Source of the DNA: Trichomonas vaginalis G3
Lineage: Eukaryota > Parabasalia > Trichomonadida > Trichomonadidae
Direction of reading: 5' to 3'
DNA length: 64,000 bases
Assembly (NCBI RefSeq): GCF_026262505.1
Contig: NC_067207.1
Span: 13,360,082 to 13,424,081, forward strand
This document shows, one piece after another, positions 49,627-62,687 of the stretch. The notes beneath the pieces were generated by a model. It was not told where the DNA came from. It did not search any database and was given only the letters and a program-made list of their open reading frames with translations. The translations under genes were made by a program, and so were the position numbers. Positions within the stretch are counted from its first letter, which is position 1. Each line of letters starts with the position of its first letter.

Positions 49627-51230
49627 ATGTACGCCGCTCAGAATATAACGCCAACAGTTTTGGGATGCCATGAACGGAAAATGTTTCCGAATGGGTAACT
49701 ATTAACGAATGCGACAATGCCATTAGAAGGTCAGAAATAGTTCCTGGAACATTACGAATATACAACTGCTGTTTCTTATGGAAACGTAGGTGAGTTTGGA
49801 GAGAAGTTCTTCAACAACAGTAGATATTGCTATGCGACAGGTTTCATATTATTTCTATTGACAACTCTGTCTTATACGTGAACAAAGACATTGAAATAAA
49901 ACCTTCTGCCAAGTTGTTCTGACAAGAAAGGTTGCAATGGAAATTTTCTATGTCGATACCAATATGCTCAGAAGTTTTCATGGGATATAAGATATATTCT
50001 AACTCTGGACTTAGTTCAAACAGTAACATGGGCAAACTATGAATGGTCTCGCTTTGAGAAACTCAGATACAACCACAAGCTAGAGAACAACAGACCAGTA
50101 TGCAAATATTGAGAAAATAGAAAGACTTGACCTAACGTTCAGGAGTTTATGTTAACCTTTCTGGTTCAGATGAACTGCTGCCACTAAAGTAAAAATGAAA
50201 ACTTAGAGTTCCTTGTCATCTTCCTCATCTTCAGGTTTTTAAGATACTTGCAAACTGGCAGGCAAAAATTTCTATCGAACTTACTCAAGCAAAAAAATAA
50301 CTTAGTCATTGCACCAACACAAGACCCCATTCACTATTACAGCGTAAAGGGAACAAATCAAACGTCATTCGCCAATTTTGCAAGACAAACGTGACTTAGA
50401 CTTTGGTTTTTCAAACTTCAACAATGAAGTTAACTATTATTTCAATGCTGCTGGAACTGCTTGGGACCGCAGTTAAGTTCACATGCGAAAAGTTTGAATG
50501 CAAGAGAATAGAAAGCAGACTGCAGTCTATATGTTGGACCCAGATATTTCAAATGCTTTAGCTGCCAAATATATTGCAGTCCACTTATGTTCCCTATACA
50601 CCAAATATCTGTCAAAGACTTTTGCAGGTGAAGTTGGAAACCAAAGTGCTGACCCAGGTGCAAGAACAGATATTGCTTTAACAACTGCAATGAACATGCA
50701 GATACTATGTTTTACTGTTCAGACGAACTATAAATGACTATTCTTTTTCTACAACCCCGGTATTAAATATCATATAACATAGATGGCAAATATTATCCAA
50801 GAGAAGAATATTCTACAGTTAGGATATGAGGTCATACAACTTGACATTAGATGCTATGAACTTTAACAACAACTTCACAACAACATTAACCCTGAAATGC
50901 AAAGTTCTATTATGCATAGTGTGAAAGTATGGACTCATACAGGAGGTCAAAAAACTCAATATACAAATGGAGACCGTTCAAACTTTTGGCTTGGCATTAC
51001 ATTTGCTGACTCAGAAGACTTTATGGTGGTATTTCAACTGTTGGTACTGTACAAATACAATATACTGGTGACAGAGACGGTCCAGATGAACTGAGAGCAA
51101 AGAAGTTTAAAAACCAATAGCACTTTTCCGAAGATGCTCTTTTGAAGATTCGTTCGATGAAACCTGCTGGGCTCCTCAGATTGGCATAACGACAGCTTCC
51201 ATCGAGCAGATTTTGGCAGCAGGTCAGTAA
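49627..51230 (+). pseudogene. Major capsid candidate, Maverick B2 copy
   Basis: Counterpart of 11088-12680; heavily broken. Confidence 0.5.
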
Positions 51231-51234
51231 GTTG

Positions 51235-51544
51235 TTCTTGAACTGACTTCTCTCCGTCAAATATTGACAGTACGCCAGTTTTGAATAATATTGTAAGATA
51301 AACTTACCTTTAGAAATATCTGTAAGTTTTGAAGTTATTATTTTTGTCTGCTTCAAGAACTTTCACCATTTCAGTTATACCAACTTTCTTTGCTTTATGA
51401 AAATATTTTGGTTCGCAAAGACTGCTATTCTATAACATTACCATTGTTTGTATAAAGAACTATATCTGTCAAATGTATTTGTTATTGTTTGTGTGTGTAA
51501 ACTTTGTTCTGCTTCAATTCGAAGAGATACTCGAATACGTCCAT
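51235..51544 (-). pseudogene. MDVFEYL small gene, Maverick B2 copy
   Basis: Counterpart of 12574-12992; broken. The 3' limit is approximate. Confidence 0.4.
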
Positions 51545-51562
51545 CTTTTTATTCTAAGTAAA

Positions 51563-52142
51563 ATGTCATTTCCGAAAAATAGAAGCGTAAGTGTTTCAAA
51601 AGGTTTAATGGCGGTGGCAGATGTGAAGTTAAACTTCACCACTCAAACAAACAGTCAAAGTGTTGTTGTCAATGTCAAAGACAGAGATGTTGAAGTGGGG
51701 AAACCATACGAAGACGAAAAGATGGTATAACAATTGTTCCTGTAAAAGAACCAACATATCCTGAAGTTAGCAGAGACTTAAGTTCTGTTGCAGATATTCG
51801 AAATGACTACCAACCAACTTAAAGACAAACTTCAAACTCAGGAGAAGAATTTGTCAAGCTTTAAGTATAATGTTAAACTTGGTCGAACACAACCCTGTAA
51901 AAGTGAACTCATATGTCATTGGCACCTCATGAAGTTTTGAAAGAACTATTGAAACTTTTGACAGAGGCAGACGATATACATCAAAGAAATAAGAACCGAC
52001 ATTAGTTGCTGTGGTGTTTCATATAATGTCATTGACAAGATATACGTTATGAAAGGAGGTGGAAACGTTGAACTTAAAGTTATAGTTTTCCAGACGTCAT
52101 AAAAATATTTAGCCACACATTTCATTAAAATTTATTTGCTAA
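51563..52142 (+). pseudogene. MSFPKNRSVS gene, Maverick B2 copy
   Basis: Counterpart of 13011-13589; broken, several breaks. Confidence 0.5.
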
Positions 52143-52148
52143 GTAAAA

Positions 52149-52195
52149 ATGTCCAAAATTCTTAGAAAGAATGTTTGTAAGAAAACATAATATTA
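52149..52195 (+). pseudogene. MSKLLERC gene start, Maverick B2 copy (cut off)
   Basis: Only the first part is present before the abrupt junction with the tetraspanin block. Confidence 0.4.
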
Positions 52196-52233
52196 GACTT
52201 CTTCTTATTTTATTAGCCTTGGAATTTTTCTTT

Positions 52234-52873
52234 ATGAGGCATGCACGGCCTCAAATTTTATTTCTAAGTTTCTTAGGACTGGGATCAATCATTAGCATTT
52301 TATCAATATGGCTCACAAGTGATTGGCTTTGCAAGTCAGGTTTGTATTTTTTGAACCGAAATCCACAATTATTATCATTTTTCACATGTTTCTGTTATTT
52401 CATAACAGGAACTTCGTTCTTATACATATATTTCACGAAAATATTCTGTTTCTTTTACATTGGGTGCATCTTTTCTATCATATCAGCGATTATCGATTTT
52501 TACACAGGGTTAGTTTTGGATATAAGTCCAGATGTATTCTTCTCACAATTGGAAAAGAAATGGGGAGAAGAACATAAACTCTGCAATACTAACTCCACTT
52601 CAACATCGATTAAGATGCTGTGGATTTAAAATGGTACACGATTTTCCCGGCGATTTATGCTCAGAAACCGACAAAAGTCCATGTCTCAGAGTACTAATCT
52701 CAACTTATTCTTCGAGTTTACGATCATGCGGCGCTTTTAGCGTTATTAATGCAGGCATCCATATGTTCATGGTCGCATTACTCTATTTGTCCTGCAAACA
52801 GATTCTTAAAAAGAAAAAAGTTAAATTGCAAACGCAGAACATTCCAACGCGTACTGCTAACTCAATGCTATAG
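52234..52873 (+). pseudogene. Tetraspanin, copy 2 (frameshifted)
   Basis: Same ATG and sequence as copy 1 (33188-33826). Near 52515-52525 an extra T and a lost T change VWIL to VLDI without lasting effect. An extra G near 52562 then shifts the frame, and the protein ends early at 52629 after KKWGEEHKLCNTN. The rest of the gene, including CCG and TM4, is in another frame. The net length is one base longer than copy 1. Indel-only differences suggest sequencing or assembly error rather than decay. Confidence 0.75.
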
Positions 52874-53063
52874 ATTTTCTTACTTCTTTTTGTCTTGTTT
52901 ATATTAAAATAAATATGTTAGTATGTTATAATAATTTCAATTTTTTTTTGAATAATACAAAAACGATAAATAGTAAAGTAAAAGAAAAAACTACGAAAAA
53001 AAGGTAAAGAGGTGTATTATTTTTTTAATAAAGAAAAGTTATGTGTATAAAATGAACTAAATC

Positions 53064-54312
53064 TTAAAATCCAGTTCTGAATTCATAACTTCCAGCCTTA
53101 GAAATGTACTTAATTCCTTGTAAAGCCTCTCAGCCTCAAGATCAAGGTGGTCAACTTTGAATCCCGATGGATTGCGCCGGTCTGACGCTGAACTGGGGCT
53201 GTTACGACTGGATGGCGACCGCAAAGCTCGAAGCCTCCTGCTCTGTAGAAGCACTACCTTTGAATGTAATCGTTTCTTTCTTACTGAGAATGGAATATTC
53301 CATGTAACAACGTTTGTCTTCGAATCAAATGAAGCGCGGCCTTCAGGAGCAGCAAGAGATGGGGTATTGACACCTCTTGGGAACTCGAATTCGATAAACA
53401 TATTTTCGAATACCTTTTGAAAGGTTTTGATCAGGACGTAAAGCAATTTCGAATGTAACTGAGCCCTTAGACCATGTGAATTTAGGAACAAGCCAGATTT
53501 GGTGCATTAATTTGTGCAGATGTTAAACGATATTTAAGTAAACAAACTTGCCTTCTGGTGGAATGAAAGGAATGACTTTGGCATCTGGTGTGTCTACCAT
53601 AGCGCAGCGGTGGAAGCAGACGTCTTCAAAGTGTGTTGAAGGCATCATCACGAGTTTAGCCAGTTGGCTTGCCAGAAAGGCGTGAGCTAACCTGTATTTC
53701 ACCACGAATATGTGAAAAGTCAACGCGGCCATTCGAGGGAAACAACTAAATCAATCGTTTCAACAAAATCAAGTAAGATTTCATTTGTAAGCCTTTTTAC
53801 GCCCATTTGACGCCATGGAGTGTCGAGATCGAACTGGATCTTGTTGGATCCGCGGACCTTTGGATCTGGTGGTGGGCGGTTGATGACTGTTGAAATTGAA
53901 TTTCCTTCGTCTAAGAATGGGAAACCGTAGTCGACTGCAAGATCAAGAATTTGATAAACTTGTGTGGTATTCGTCTTTGACTGAAATTCTGTTGCTCCCT
54001 TTGCAAGAAGGTCTTCAATGAGGCTGCCAATGTGTTGAAGCAATGAAATCGCAAATAATGAGCAAAATCATCACCTTCACAAACTCCAACAACCCAAATC
54101 TCATTTTGCTTATGAAGTAAAATAGTGAAATCGCCATTTTCTATGATTGCTGGAACTTGACTTCCTTTTGTTTGAATTGCTAAGAGAGCTTGTTCGATCT
54201 CGGTCCTAGAAACTTTCTCCTTATACTGCTTTTCAATTAAAATGACGCCCTGATTGTTGACCAAAAAGACACTGCTGAGCATCGCTTGATTGTAAATTTC
54301 TATCGTTTTCAT
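53064..54312 (-). pseudogene. AP-3 mu subunit, copy 2 (multiply frameshifted)
   Basis: Same start (MKTIEIYNQAMLSSVFLVNN at 54312) and end as copy 1, but about ten single-base or short indels break it into at least four frames. Examples are in the regions around 53170, 53287, 53396, 53661, 53740, 53965 and 54055. Total length is 7 bp more than copy 1. Substitutions are rare. If the locus is really single-copy, this is a noisy duplicate of 34017-35258. Confidence 0.75.
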
Positions 54313-54337
54313 AGATCATCGTTTGACATTGTTTTAA

Positions 54338-55372
54338 GGGTGCACCCGTATGTACGTTTATTTGAGAGGAGGAGGATTACCCTCTCAATTTTGAGGGATT
54401 CGTTAGTTTATTTTCTCGATGAATATGCAATAAAATTTGATTTTTACCTTATCAATATACTTCATATAATATACACATGTTCATGTAAAAACTTTTTTCC
54501 AAATCCTCAGGAATTAAGGGATGATTTTGAATTTTAAGAATTTTTTTCGAATTTTTTCGAAAAAAATATTTTCAAACAGCCTTAACGGCTAAGATTTAGG
54601 AACAATGTTAAGTTTCAAAAAGAAAGGAGGTCTGATATAGACAACATATATCGTTGAAGGTTGAAAAATCTCTAATATTTGAGCCCAAAATTTCAAATTT
54701 TAATTTTTGAAAAAAGAGGCCACCCGTATGTACGTTTATTTGAGAGGAGGAGGATTATTTTTTGAAAGGGTGAAACATTATGAATATGTTAATATATATA
54801 ATAATATGTATTATTTATAAAAAGAAAAAACAAAGCACGTTAAAATTTTTCTTTCTTGATTTTTTACAAAATCTACTTAGAATATGCAAAATATGACTAA
54901 ATAATTATAAATTTCAAGTTAAATTTAATTTGATAAATAATTTAAATTTCAAAATATCAAGTTCAGTTCGACTATGGTATGTAGTAATTCCTCAATAAAG
55001 TGCCAAAACCCTATTAAAATATATGAACATTTTCAACATTTTAATGTTTTTATTTAAAAATTTGATGGAATATGAGCTTCAAACAATTATTATGTAAATA
55101 AAAATAATTAAATATATGTATTTATTCGTATTACAACCGTAGTAAGTCGATTCTTCTTTTTCTTACTGAGGTTTGAATTTGATTTCGAATTGTAAAGAGA
55201 TTCAAAGGGAAATACTAAGCGGATAAAAACTACCTCCAATGAAAGGGTCAGAATGGAGTCAAGTTGTATTTTTTGATATTTTTTGCTTTTCGAGCCTAAA
55301 TAGGTAGCCAAGATAATGCCTAAAAATAAGGTTCTATATTCTTAAGTTTACATGATCCTCTCGTGTGCACCC
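54338..55372. mobile_element. TTAA-flanked element, copy in the duplicated block
   Basis: Same termini (GGGTGCAC/GTGCACCC), same TTAA flanks (54334-54337, 55373-55376) and same position after AP-3 mu as copy 1. It is therefore not an independent insertion. Confidence 0.55.
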
Positions 55373-55718
55373 TTAATATCGTCAGATAAAATAGCATGTT
55401 TTGAGAGCTACTGAATATGTACAACATTTAAAAAAAAAAAAAAAAAAAAAAAAAGGTAGTGGGGCTCCAGGCACTTCGTGCCCTCTAGCCCTGAAGATGT
55501 TTAGTATAACTTTGTCCGGACAAGTAAGGGTCTATCGTCGCTACAGGAAAGTTACGGGCGTTCCAAGGAAGTATACTTTGAGAAGCCTTTTCTCCATTTT
55601 AAAACAAGATAGACGGTTATTTTACAAAACTGACAACACTTTGACGAGTAGTTTTTTGAGCTGAAAAAAAGTGTCATATAAACATCTGTCAAAAACCGCT
55701 TTTTAACTTCACTTAAAA

Positions 55719-58700
55719 TGCCACGTAACTACGTAAGAATATACGTAAGAGGAAGAGAGCATTGAAACATCCAATAGTAAAACTGACACCACAACAACAG
55801 TTGCAACAAAAATGATGAATGACCCCACTATGTTGCAACAAATGTCAAGCAACCCTATGCTTTTAAGCCGAGTTATTGGTGCACAGAGTGGAGGTTTAAG
55901 AGCGGCACTTTTAGCGAAAATGGCAGGCTATGGTGGAGCTGCAGACGGAACAGCTTATAACCCTCAAAGTCAAATGAATTTGAGTTCACTCAAAAATCAA
56001 ATAACAGATGTCAAAAAGTCAAACATAGACATACAGAAACAAATAAGTGAAAACGAAAAGAAACTAGAATATGACAGACACACAAAGAAACTCAATGAGT
56101 TAAACGTAGAGAAAAAGAAGAAAGAAGAACAACTGAAAGAACTAAGTACAGAGGAATATGCGGAAAAAAGTGTCAGAAAAAGCAGCAGAAGTAGCAAAAA
56201 TGGAACAAGATGTTATAAATTTGAAAAACCATACTACTCAATATAAAGTACTGAAAGATGAAGAATAAAACAAAAAGCCCTGAAGACATATATGGATAGC
56301 GATGAGATAAAAAAGAAGTTGAAGCAAATGTAAAGGCAGAAAACTTTTACAGTTGCAAACCAAACCGTACAGTATGAAAACTTAGCACAAGAAAGTAAAA
56401 ATAACGACGCAGCCATGCAAAAGGCAATAAAAGCGCAGAATATATAAAAGCTAATAATGACTGGTTAGATGCCCAAGCCAACGCCAAAGCAGCCCAACTT
56501 TATAGGGTCAATAAGGACAAAAATACAAGCGGATGAAAACAGTTCAAATGAAGCTTTAATGAATGCTGACTTTAAGAACGCCTTCGAAGCTCTTCATAGT
56601 AAGGTGAACTACGTGAACGACTTCTCATCTGGAAAGAAACTGAGTCTGAAGGTTTCGACAAAGAGTTAAGAGAAGTAGCACAAAATATGACGAAAAATAA
56701 CAGATGCAGCAACGAGACAGGCAGTTCAAAGTGCCTATGACGCCGTTAGAGCAACTGTTGTGGAAAGTCAAGAAAAGAGTTACAACAGACCAAAACAGAC
56801 CTAGTAAATGCTTTCTTAAAAACGAAAAGTCAGGTAGGACATTATGCTGCAGAGGAACATATGTGCCAGCTGGTGAACTTATATACCAGCTGGTGGAACT
56901 TATATACTAGCTAGTGGAACTTATATACCCCAAACCCTCCAAGAGAAGCACCTGCACCAGGACTACCTAAAACATTTACATCGTCACATGGACACAGACA
57001 CAGGCATGCACCAAAACCAACACAACAACCAACAGTTCAAAATCCAACAACAACCAACATTCAAAACACTGCACCACAACCAACAGTTCAAAACACTGCA
57101 CCACAACCAACAGTTCAAAACACTGCACCACAACCAACAGTTCAAAACACTTCACCACAACAACCACAAACAGAGCAAGGACATAAAAGAAGTAGAGAAC
57201 AAGGAAACCAAGAATTCTTAAAAATGCTTAAGGAAGACTATGGTTACCCAGATACTCTTGACTTTAGTGACAGATATAAAGAAGCTATTAAAAAGTTCAA
57301 GGAAGGAAATGCTGACCCGAACCTATTTAGCTTTATGGTTCAGCACCAAATCGGATATAATTTCAAACCTGGAAAATACAAGCTCGCTAAGGGATATGAT
57401 TTAATAGCATATCATCCAAATGACATGGATGAATTTACTCCGAGATATTTGGTGTCAGAGCTAAATGATAATTCAACTCTCTTCATGAAACGCGTAAAAA
57501 ATAGAGACGGAACGAAAGAAGAAAGGGTTATGAATGCGGATGACTTAAATAGGGAACTTGTTAAAAACGGTCTCGGAATATATGAAATGCCAGCAGATGA
57601 GGTACAAGAAACTCCACAGGAAGAAGTTCAGATACAACCAGACATGGAAGAAATAGTTCAGCACAAACAGCTAGAAGAGCCTGAAGGAAACAAACAAGTC
57701 CATCCTTTGGAAACTAACTTCACAGAATAGATGAAGATTTGGAACAGCCGAAAAATCTTGACCCTCAACAAGAGTATGCGGGAGAATATGGAATCTTTCC
57801 AAGAGTCTAAGAAAAATTCGGCTGACATAGTAGAAGAATATCGAAAAATGTTCGCCGACATACAAAAGACTCCAACATCAGATGAAAATATTCAGCATAG
57901 AATGGAAGAACTGAAAGAAAGTGTACGCAAATACAACAATCCTTTTTACTTACGACCATATAACGTTCAATCTTTGGCTGAACTCGGTGAAAATAAAAGG
58001 TTAAATTTCACCAAAACATATAGAAATGAAACATTGTTTAAAGTTCATTCAGAACCTAACCAATATGGAAACAAACCTACTTTTGTTTCTGCAGACTATG
58101 GAACTACAATGAGATGGGGTCATAAAGCTAATCCGGATAGGTGGTTCATAAACTTACAACCACAATTCCAAGAAGTTGTAGACGCAATGGAAGTGAATGG
58201 TGAACCAGATATAGCTGGTATTTTCAGCGCGGCTTTAATGCCATTGAAAGATATGAAAGATGCAGATATTTTGAACCAGTATGAAATGAACATGGCTGAT
58301 GGAAATATAACACCTGACGTTCTAAAACATTTATCTCAAAGAACTACACAAACCATAAAGATGGTATATTTGGTGAAGAGTTTAGAAAGAAAGTTAGGAG
58401 AGAGAGAAGAGAACCTATTGTACATGACCTTGCAAACGAAAGTTTACAAAATGTCATAAAAACTTACTTTGCAGACAATGAACCGAGAAGGATGAATATT
58501 TAAGAAAACTCAAATGGACAGTACAAATGAAATGTTAGTATTGAAAAACATGTTCCTTGACAAAATAAAACCAACTACAGAAATAAATGACGCAAGACTG
58601 AAACATTGGGTAAAAGCTTTCCCATTCACAAAAGATATTGTTGGTAACATGGAAAGAAAACCAGAATGGCTACAAAAACATATATTTGGAACGAAGCTTA

Positions 58701-58963
58701 TTCCATATGGACAAGCTCTGTTTGAAGAGCTTGAACCGGAACTCAGGAAAGAGTCATGCAAACAATACGCGAAACTCAAATACAAACTATGACAAATCTT
58801 TCTAGGATATAGGTTACCTGAGATGGGCGACCAGAGCCCAAAGGCAAAAAGGACATGGGAAATTTACAACATACTAGGTGAACATGAGGCAAAGATGCAA
58901 CAACTTGAAGCAGAGGGCAAGTTACCAAAAGCGACACCAAAGAAGAAGAGTAGAACAAAGTGA
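55719..58963 (+). pseudogene. Large basic/coiled-coil gene, Maverick B3 copy
   Basis: Counterpart of 36676-39957. The distal half, including FVSADYGTTMRWGHK, is long and open; the first half is more broken. About ten breaks. Confidence 0.65.
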
Positions 58964-59117
58964 AAATAGTGAAGAAGTAACTTCATCTAGTGAAAGTAGT
59001 GGCAATGAAGGAAAAAGAAGAGTTAAAAACTCAGTCAGGAAGAAAGTAAAGCTTGGTACGAGTGGGTTCTATTATGACAAATAAATTCAACTATTCTATA
59101 TTTTTTACCCATATGAA

Positions 59118-60719
59118 ATGTACGCCGCCTCAGAATATAACGCAACAGTTTTGGATGCCATGAACGGAAATGTTTCCGAATGGTATAACGAATGCGACAA
59201 TGCCATTAGAAGGTCAGAAATAGTTCCTGGAACTTACGAATATACAACTGCTGTTTCTTATGGAAACGTAGGTGAGTTTGGAGAAGGTTCTTCAACAACA
59301 GTAGATATTGCTTGCGACAGGTTTCATATTATTTCTATTGACAACTCATTCTTATACGTGGAACAAGACATTGAAATAAAACCTCTCTCCAAGTTGTCTG
59401 ACAAGAAAGGTTGCAATGGAATTTTCTATGTCGGATACCAATATGCTCCAGAAGTTTTCATGGGATATAAGATATATTCTAACTCTGACTTAGTTCAAAC
59501 AGTAACATGGGCAAACTATGAATGGTTCGCTTTGAGAAACTCAGTACAACCACAAGCTAGAGAACAAAACAGACCAGTATGCAAATATTGAGAAAATAAG
59601 AAGACTTGACCCTAACGTTCCAGGAGTTTATGTTAACCTTTCTGGTTCAGATGGACTGCTGCCACTAAAGTAAAACGAGAACTTTAGAGTTCCTTTGTCA
59701 TCTTTCCTCATCTTCAGGTTTTTAAGTACTTGCCAAACTGGGCAGGAAAAATTTCTATCGAACTTACTCCAAGCAAAATAACTTAGTCATTGCACCAACA
59801 CAAGACCCATTCACTATTACAGGCGTAAAGGGAACAAATCAAACGTCATTCGCCGATTTTGCAAAGACAAAGTTGACTTAGACTTTGGTTTTTCAAACTT
59901 CAACAATGAAGTAAACTATTATTTCAATGCTGCTGGAACTGCTTGGGACCCAGTTAAGTTCACATGCGAAAAGTTTGAATGCAAGAGATAGAAAGCAGAC
60001 TTGCAGTCTATATGTTGGACCCAGATATTCAAATGCTTTAGCTGCCAAATATATTGCAGTTCCACTTATGTTCCCTATACACCAAATATCTGTCAAAGAC
60101 TTGCAGGTGAAGTTGGAAACCAAAGTGCTGACCCAGGTGCAAGAACAGATATTGCTTTAACAACTGCAATGAAACTGCAGATACTATGTTTGTACTGTTC
60201 AGACGAACTATAAATGACTATTCTTGTTTCTACAACCCCGGTATTAAATATCATATAAACATAGATGGCAAATATTATCCAAGAGAAGAATATTCTACAG
60301 TTGAGGATATGAGGTCATACAACTTGACATTAGATGCTATGAACTTTAACAACACACTTCACAAACAACCATTAACCCTGAAATGCAAAGTTCTATTATG
60401 CCATATGTGAAAGTATGGACTCATACAGGAGGTCAAAAAACTCAATATACAAATGGAGACCGTTCAAACTTTTGGCTTGGCATTCCATTTGCTGACTCAG
60501 AAGACTTTATGGGTGTATTTCAACTGTGGTACTGTACAAATACAATATACTGGTGACAGAGACGGTCCAGATGAACTGAGAGCAAAGAAGTTTACAAAAC
60601 CAATAGCACTTTTTCACGGAAGATGCTCTTTTGAAGATTCGTTCGATGAAACCTGCTGGGCTCCTCAGATTGGCATAACGACAGCTTCCATCGAGCAGAT
60701 TTTGGCAGCAGGTCAGTAA
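59118..60719 (+). pseudogene. Major capsid candidate, Maverick B3 copy
   Basis: Counterpart of 11088-12680. The first ~150 codons are open. Broken, several breaks. Confidence 0.55.
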
Positions 60720-60724
60720 GTTGT

Positions 60725-61028
60725 TCTTGAACTGACTTCTCTCCGTCAAATATTGACAGTACGCCAGTTTTGACATAATATTTAAGATAAACTTACCTTT
60801 AGAAATATCTGTAAGTTTTGAAGTTATATTTTGTTGCTTCAAGAACTTTCACCATTTCAGTTATACCAACTTTCTTTGCTTTATGAAAATATTTTGGTTC
60901 AGCAAAGACTGCTATTCTATAACATTTACCATTGTTTGTATAAAGAACTATTCTGTCAATGTATTTGTATTGTTTGTGTTGTAAACTTTGTTCTGCTTCA
61001 ATTCGAAGAGATACTCGAATACGTCCAT
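60725..61028 (-). pseudogene. MDVFEYL small gene, Maverick B3 copy
   Basis: Counterpart of 12574-12992; about two to three breaks, 3' limit approximate. Confidence 0.4.
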
Positions 61029-61046
61029 CTTTTTATTCTAAGTAAA

Positions 61047-61621
61047 ATGTCATTTCCGAAAAATAGAAGCGTAAGTGTTTCAAAAGGTTTAATGGCGTGG
61101 CAGATGTGAAGTTAAATTCACCAACTCAAACAAACAGTCAAAGTGTTGTTGTCAATGTCAAAGACAGAGATGTTGAAGTGGGGAAACCATACGAAGACGA
61201 AGATGGTATAACAATTGTTCCTGTAAAAGAACCAACATATCCTGAAGTTAGCAGAGACTTAAGTTCTGTTCAGATATTCGAAATGACTACCAACAACTTA
61301 AAGACAAACTTCAAACTCAGGAGAAGATTTGTCAAGCTTTAGTATAATGTTAAACTTGGTCGAACACAACCCTGTAAAAGTGAACTCATATGTCATTGCA
61401 CCTCATGAAGTTTTGAAAGAACTATTGAAACTTTTGACAGAGGCAGACGATATAAACATCAAAGAAATAGAACCGACATTAGTTGCTGTGGTGTTTCATA
61501 TAATGTCATTGACAAGATATACGTTATGAAAGGAGGTGAAACGTTGAACTTAAAGTATAGTTTTCCAGACGTCATAAAAATATTTGACGACCACAACATT
61601 TCATTAAAATTTATTTGCTAA
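61047..61621 (+). pseudogene. MSFPKNRSVS gene, Maverick B3 copy
   Basis: Counterpart of 13011-13589 with the same leader; about three to four breaks. Confidence 0.5.
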
Positions 61622-61627
61622 GTAAAA

Positions 61628-61858
61628 ATGTCAAAACTTCTTGAAAGATGTTTGAAGAAAAATAATATAGACTTTATTTCATGTAAAGGACTTTACACAC
61701 TTTTGAACGATATGAAAGACCCTGTTTTGTTTGTTCGTGTAGACAAAGGAAAGTTCTATGTCTTTACAAAATATTTGAACTTCTTAGACAGAGAACTTCA
61801 AGAAACGCCATGTGAAAGTTTAGATGAAGTTCTTCACCACTTTCAGAAAAACTTTTAA
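61628..61858 (+). CDS. MSKLLERC small protein, Maverick B3 copy (open)
   Basis: 76 codons, open, nearly identical to 13596-13826. Conservation of the open frame in two copies supports this as a real gene. Confidence 0.65.
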   Translation: MSKLLERCLKKNNIDFISCKGLYTLLNDMKDPVLFVRVDKGKFYVFTKYLNFLDRELQETPCESLDEVLHHFQKNF

Positions 61859-61868
61859 ATATATATAA

Positions 61869-61976
61869 ATGGCAGAAGATATAATGGTTTATACTATTAC
61901 GACTAAAAACCCTGAGTCATATAATTCTATAACAACAAACTTACAAAAGTCTCTCAAGGACGGTATTGTAAACTAA
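61869..61976 (+). CDS. MAEDIMVYT small ORF, Maverick B3 copy
   Basis: 35 codons, same start and position as 13837-13947, with a different last few residues (DGIVN). Confidence 0.4.
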   Translation: MAEDIMVYTITTKNPESYNSITTNLQKSLKDGIVN

Positions 61977-61987
61977 CTTTAAACACA

Positions 61988-62662
61988 ATGACGACTAAAG
62001 CCTGTTTTGCTCTTTTGACACCAGAAGACTTTATTGTTGTGAATGGTAAAAAATACTCCTTTGAAGATACTTACTCAGATATACCACCAACAGGTTTTGT
62101 TGACTTATTTAATACTTTAATACGGGTGTAACATGTGCTGCAACTAGAGCGGTTTCATTATGTTTGGATGTCCGACTGAGTTTACTATAAACGATATGAG
62201 CTATAATACAAAACTTATTTCTGGTTTTTACCAACAGTTTCCTATAACAGGAAAAGGTGTCATACAAGGAATGTCTATTCCATTGACATTAAGCACACCA
62301 ATCTTATATATTGTTTCAAACTTAGGTTCAAAGTGTTATTCGAATGTCGACAGAAACTATTATGACCAAAAATACTTATGCGTATAAACAATACTTTCTC
62401 TGCTGGTTTGCCTATTGTTCATTCGAATGCAGAATTTTCAACCTTAGTGAACTCAAACACTTTGGCAAGTATAACGTTGACATTAGTTGACGCAAACTTT
62501 GTTCCTGTAAAACTTTTATGTCCTATGTATTTGTCAATGACGGCAGAAAGTTTCGAATTGGAAGATGCAACTGGTGAAAGTATTGTATTACAAGAACAAC
62601 TTCAACAACAAATAGCTCAAGAACAACAAATGCAACAAATGCAACAACAAAGTCAAGAATAA
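61988..62662 (+). pseudogene. Penton candidate, Maverick B3 copy
   Basis: Counterpart of 13953-14633; about three to four breaks. Confidence 0.55.
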
Positions 62663-62687
62663 AAAATATTTTTTTTATTTTATAAAA

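Larger units (their letters stand above)
45889..52195. mobile_element. Maverick B copy 2 (left part only, densely broken)
   Basis: Has the same left terminus and same host flank as B1 and B3. It runs through the coiled-coil, capsid and following small genes and stops abruptly near 52195, where tetraspanin-region sequence starts. Differences from the other copies are almost all single-base indels at high density (several dozen breaks), with few substitutions. Confidence 0.8.
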
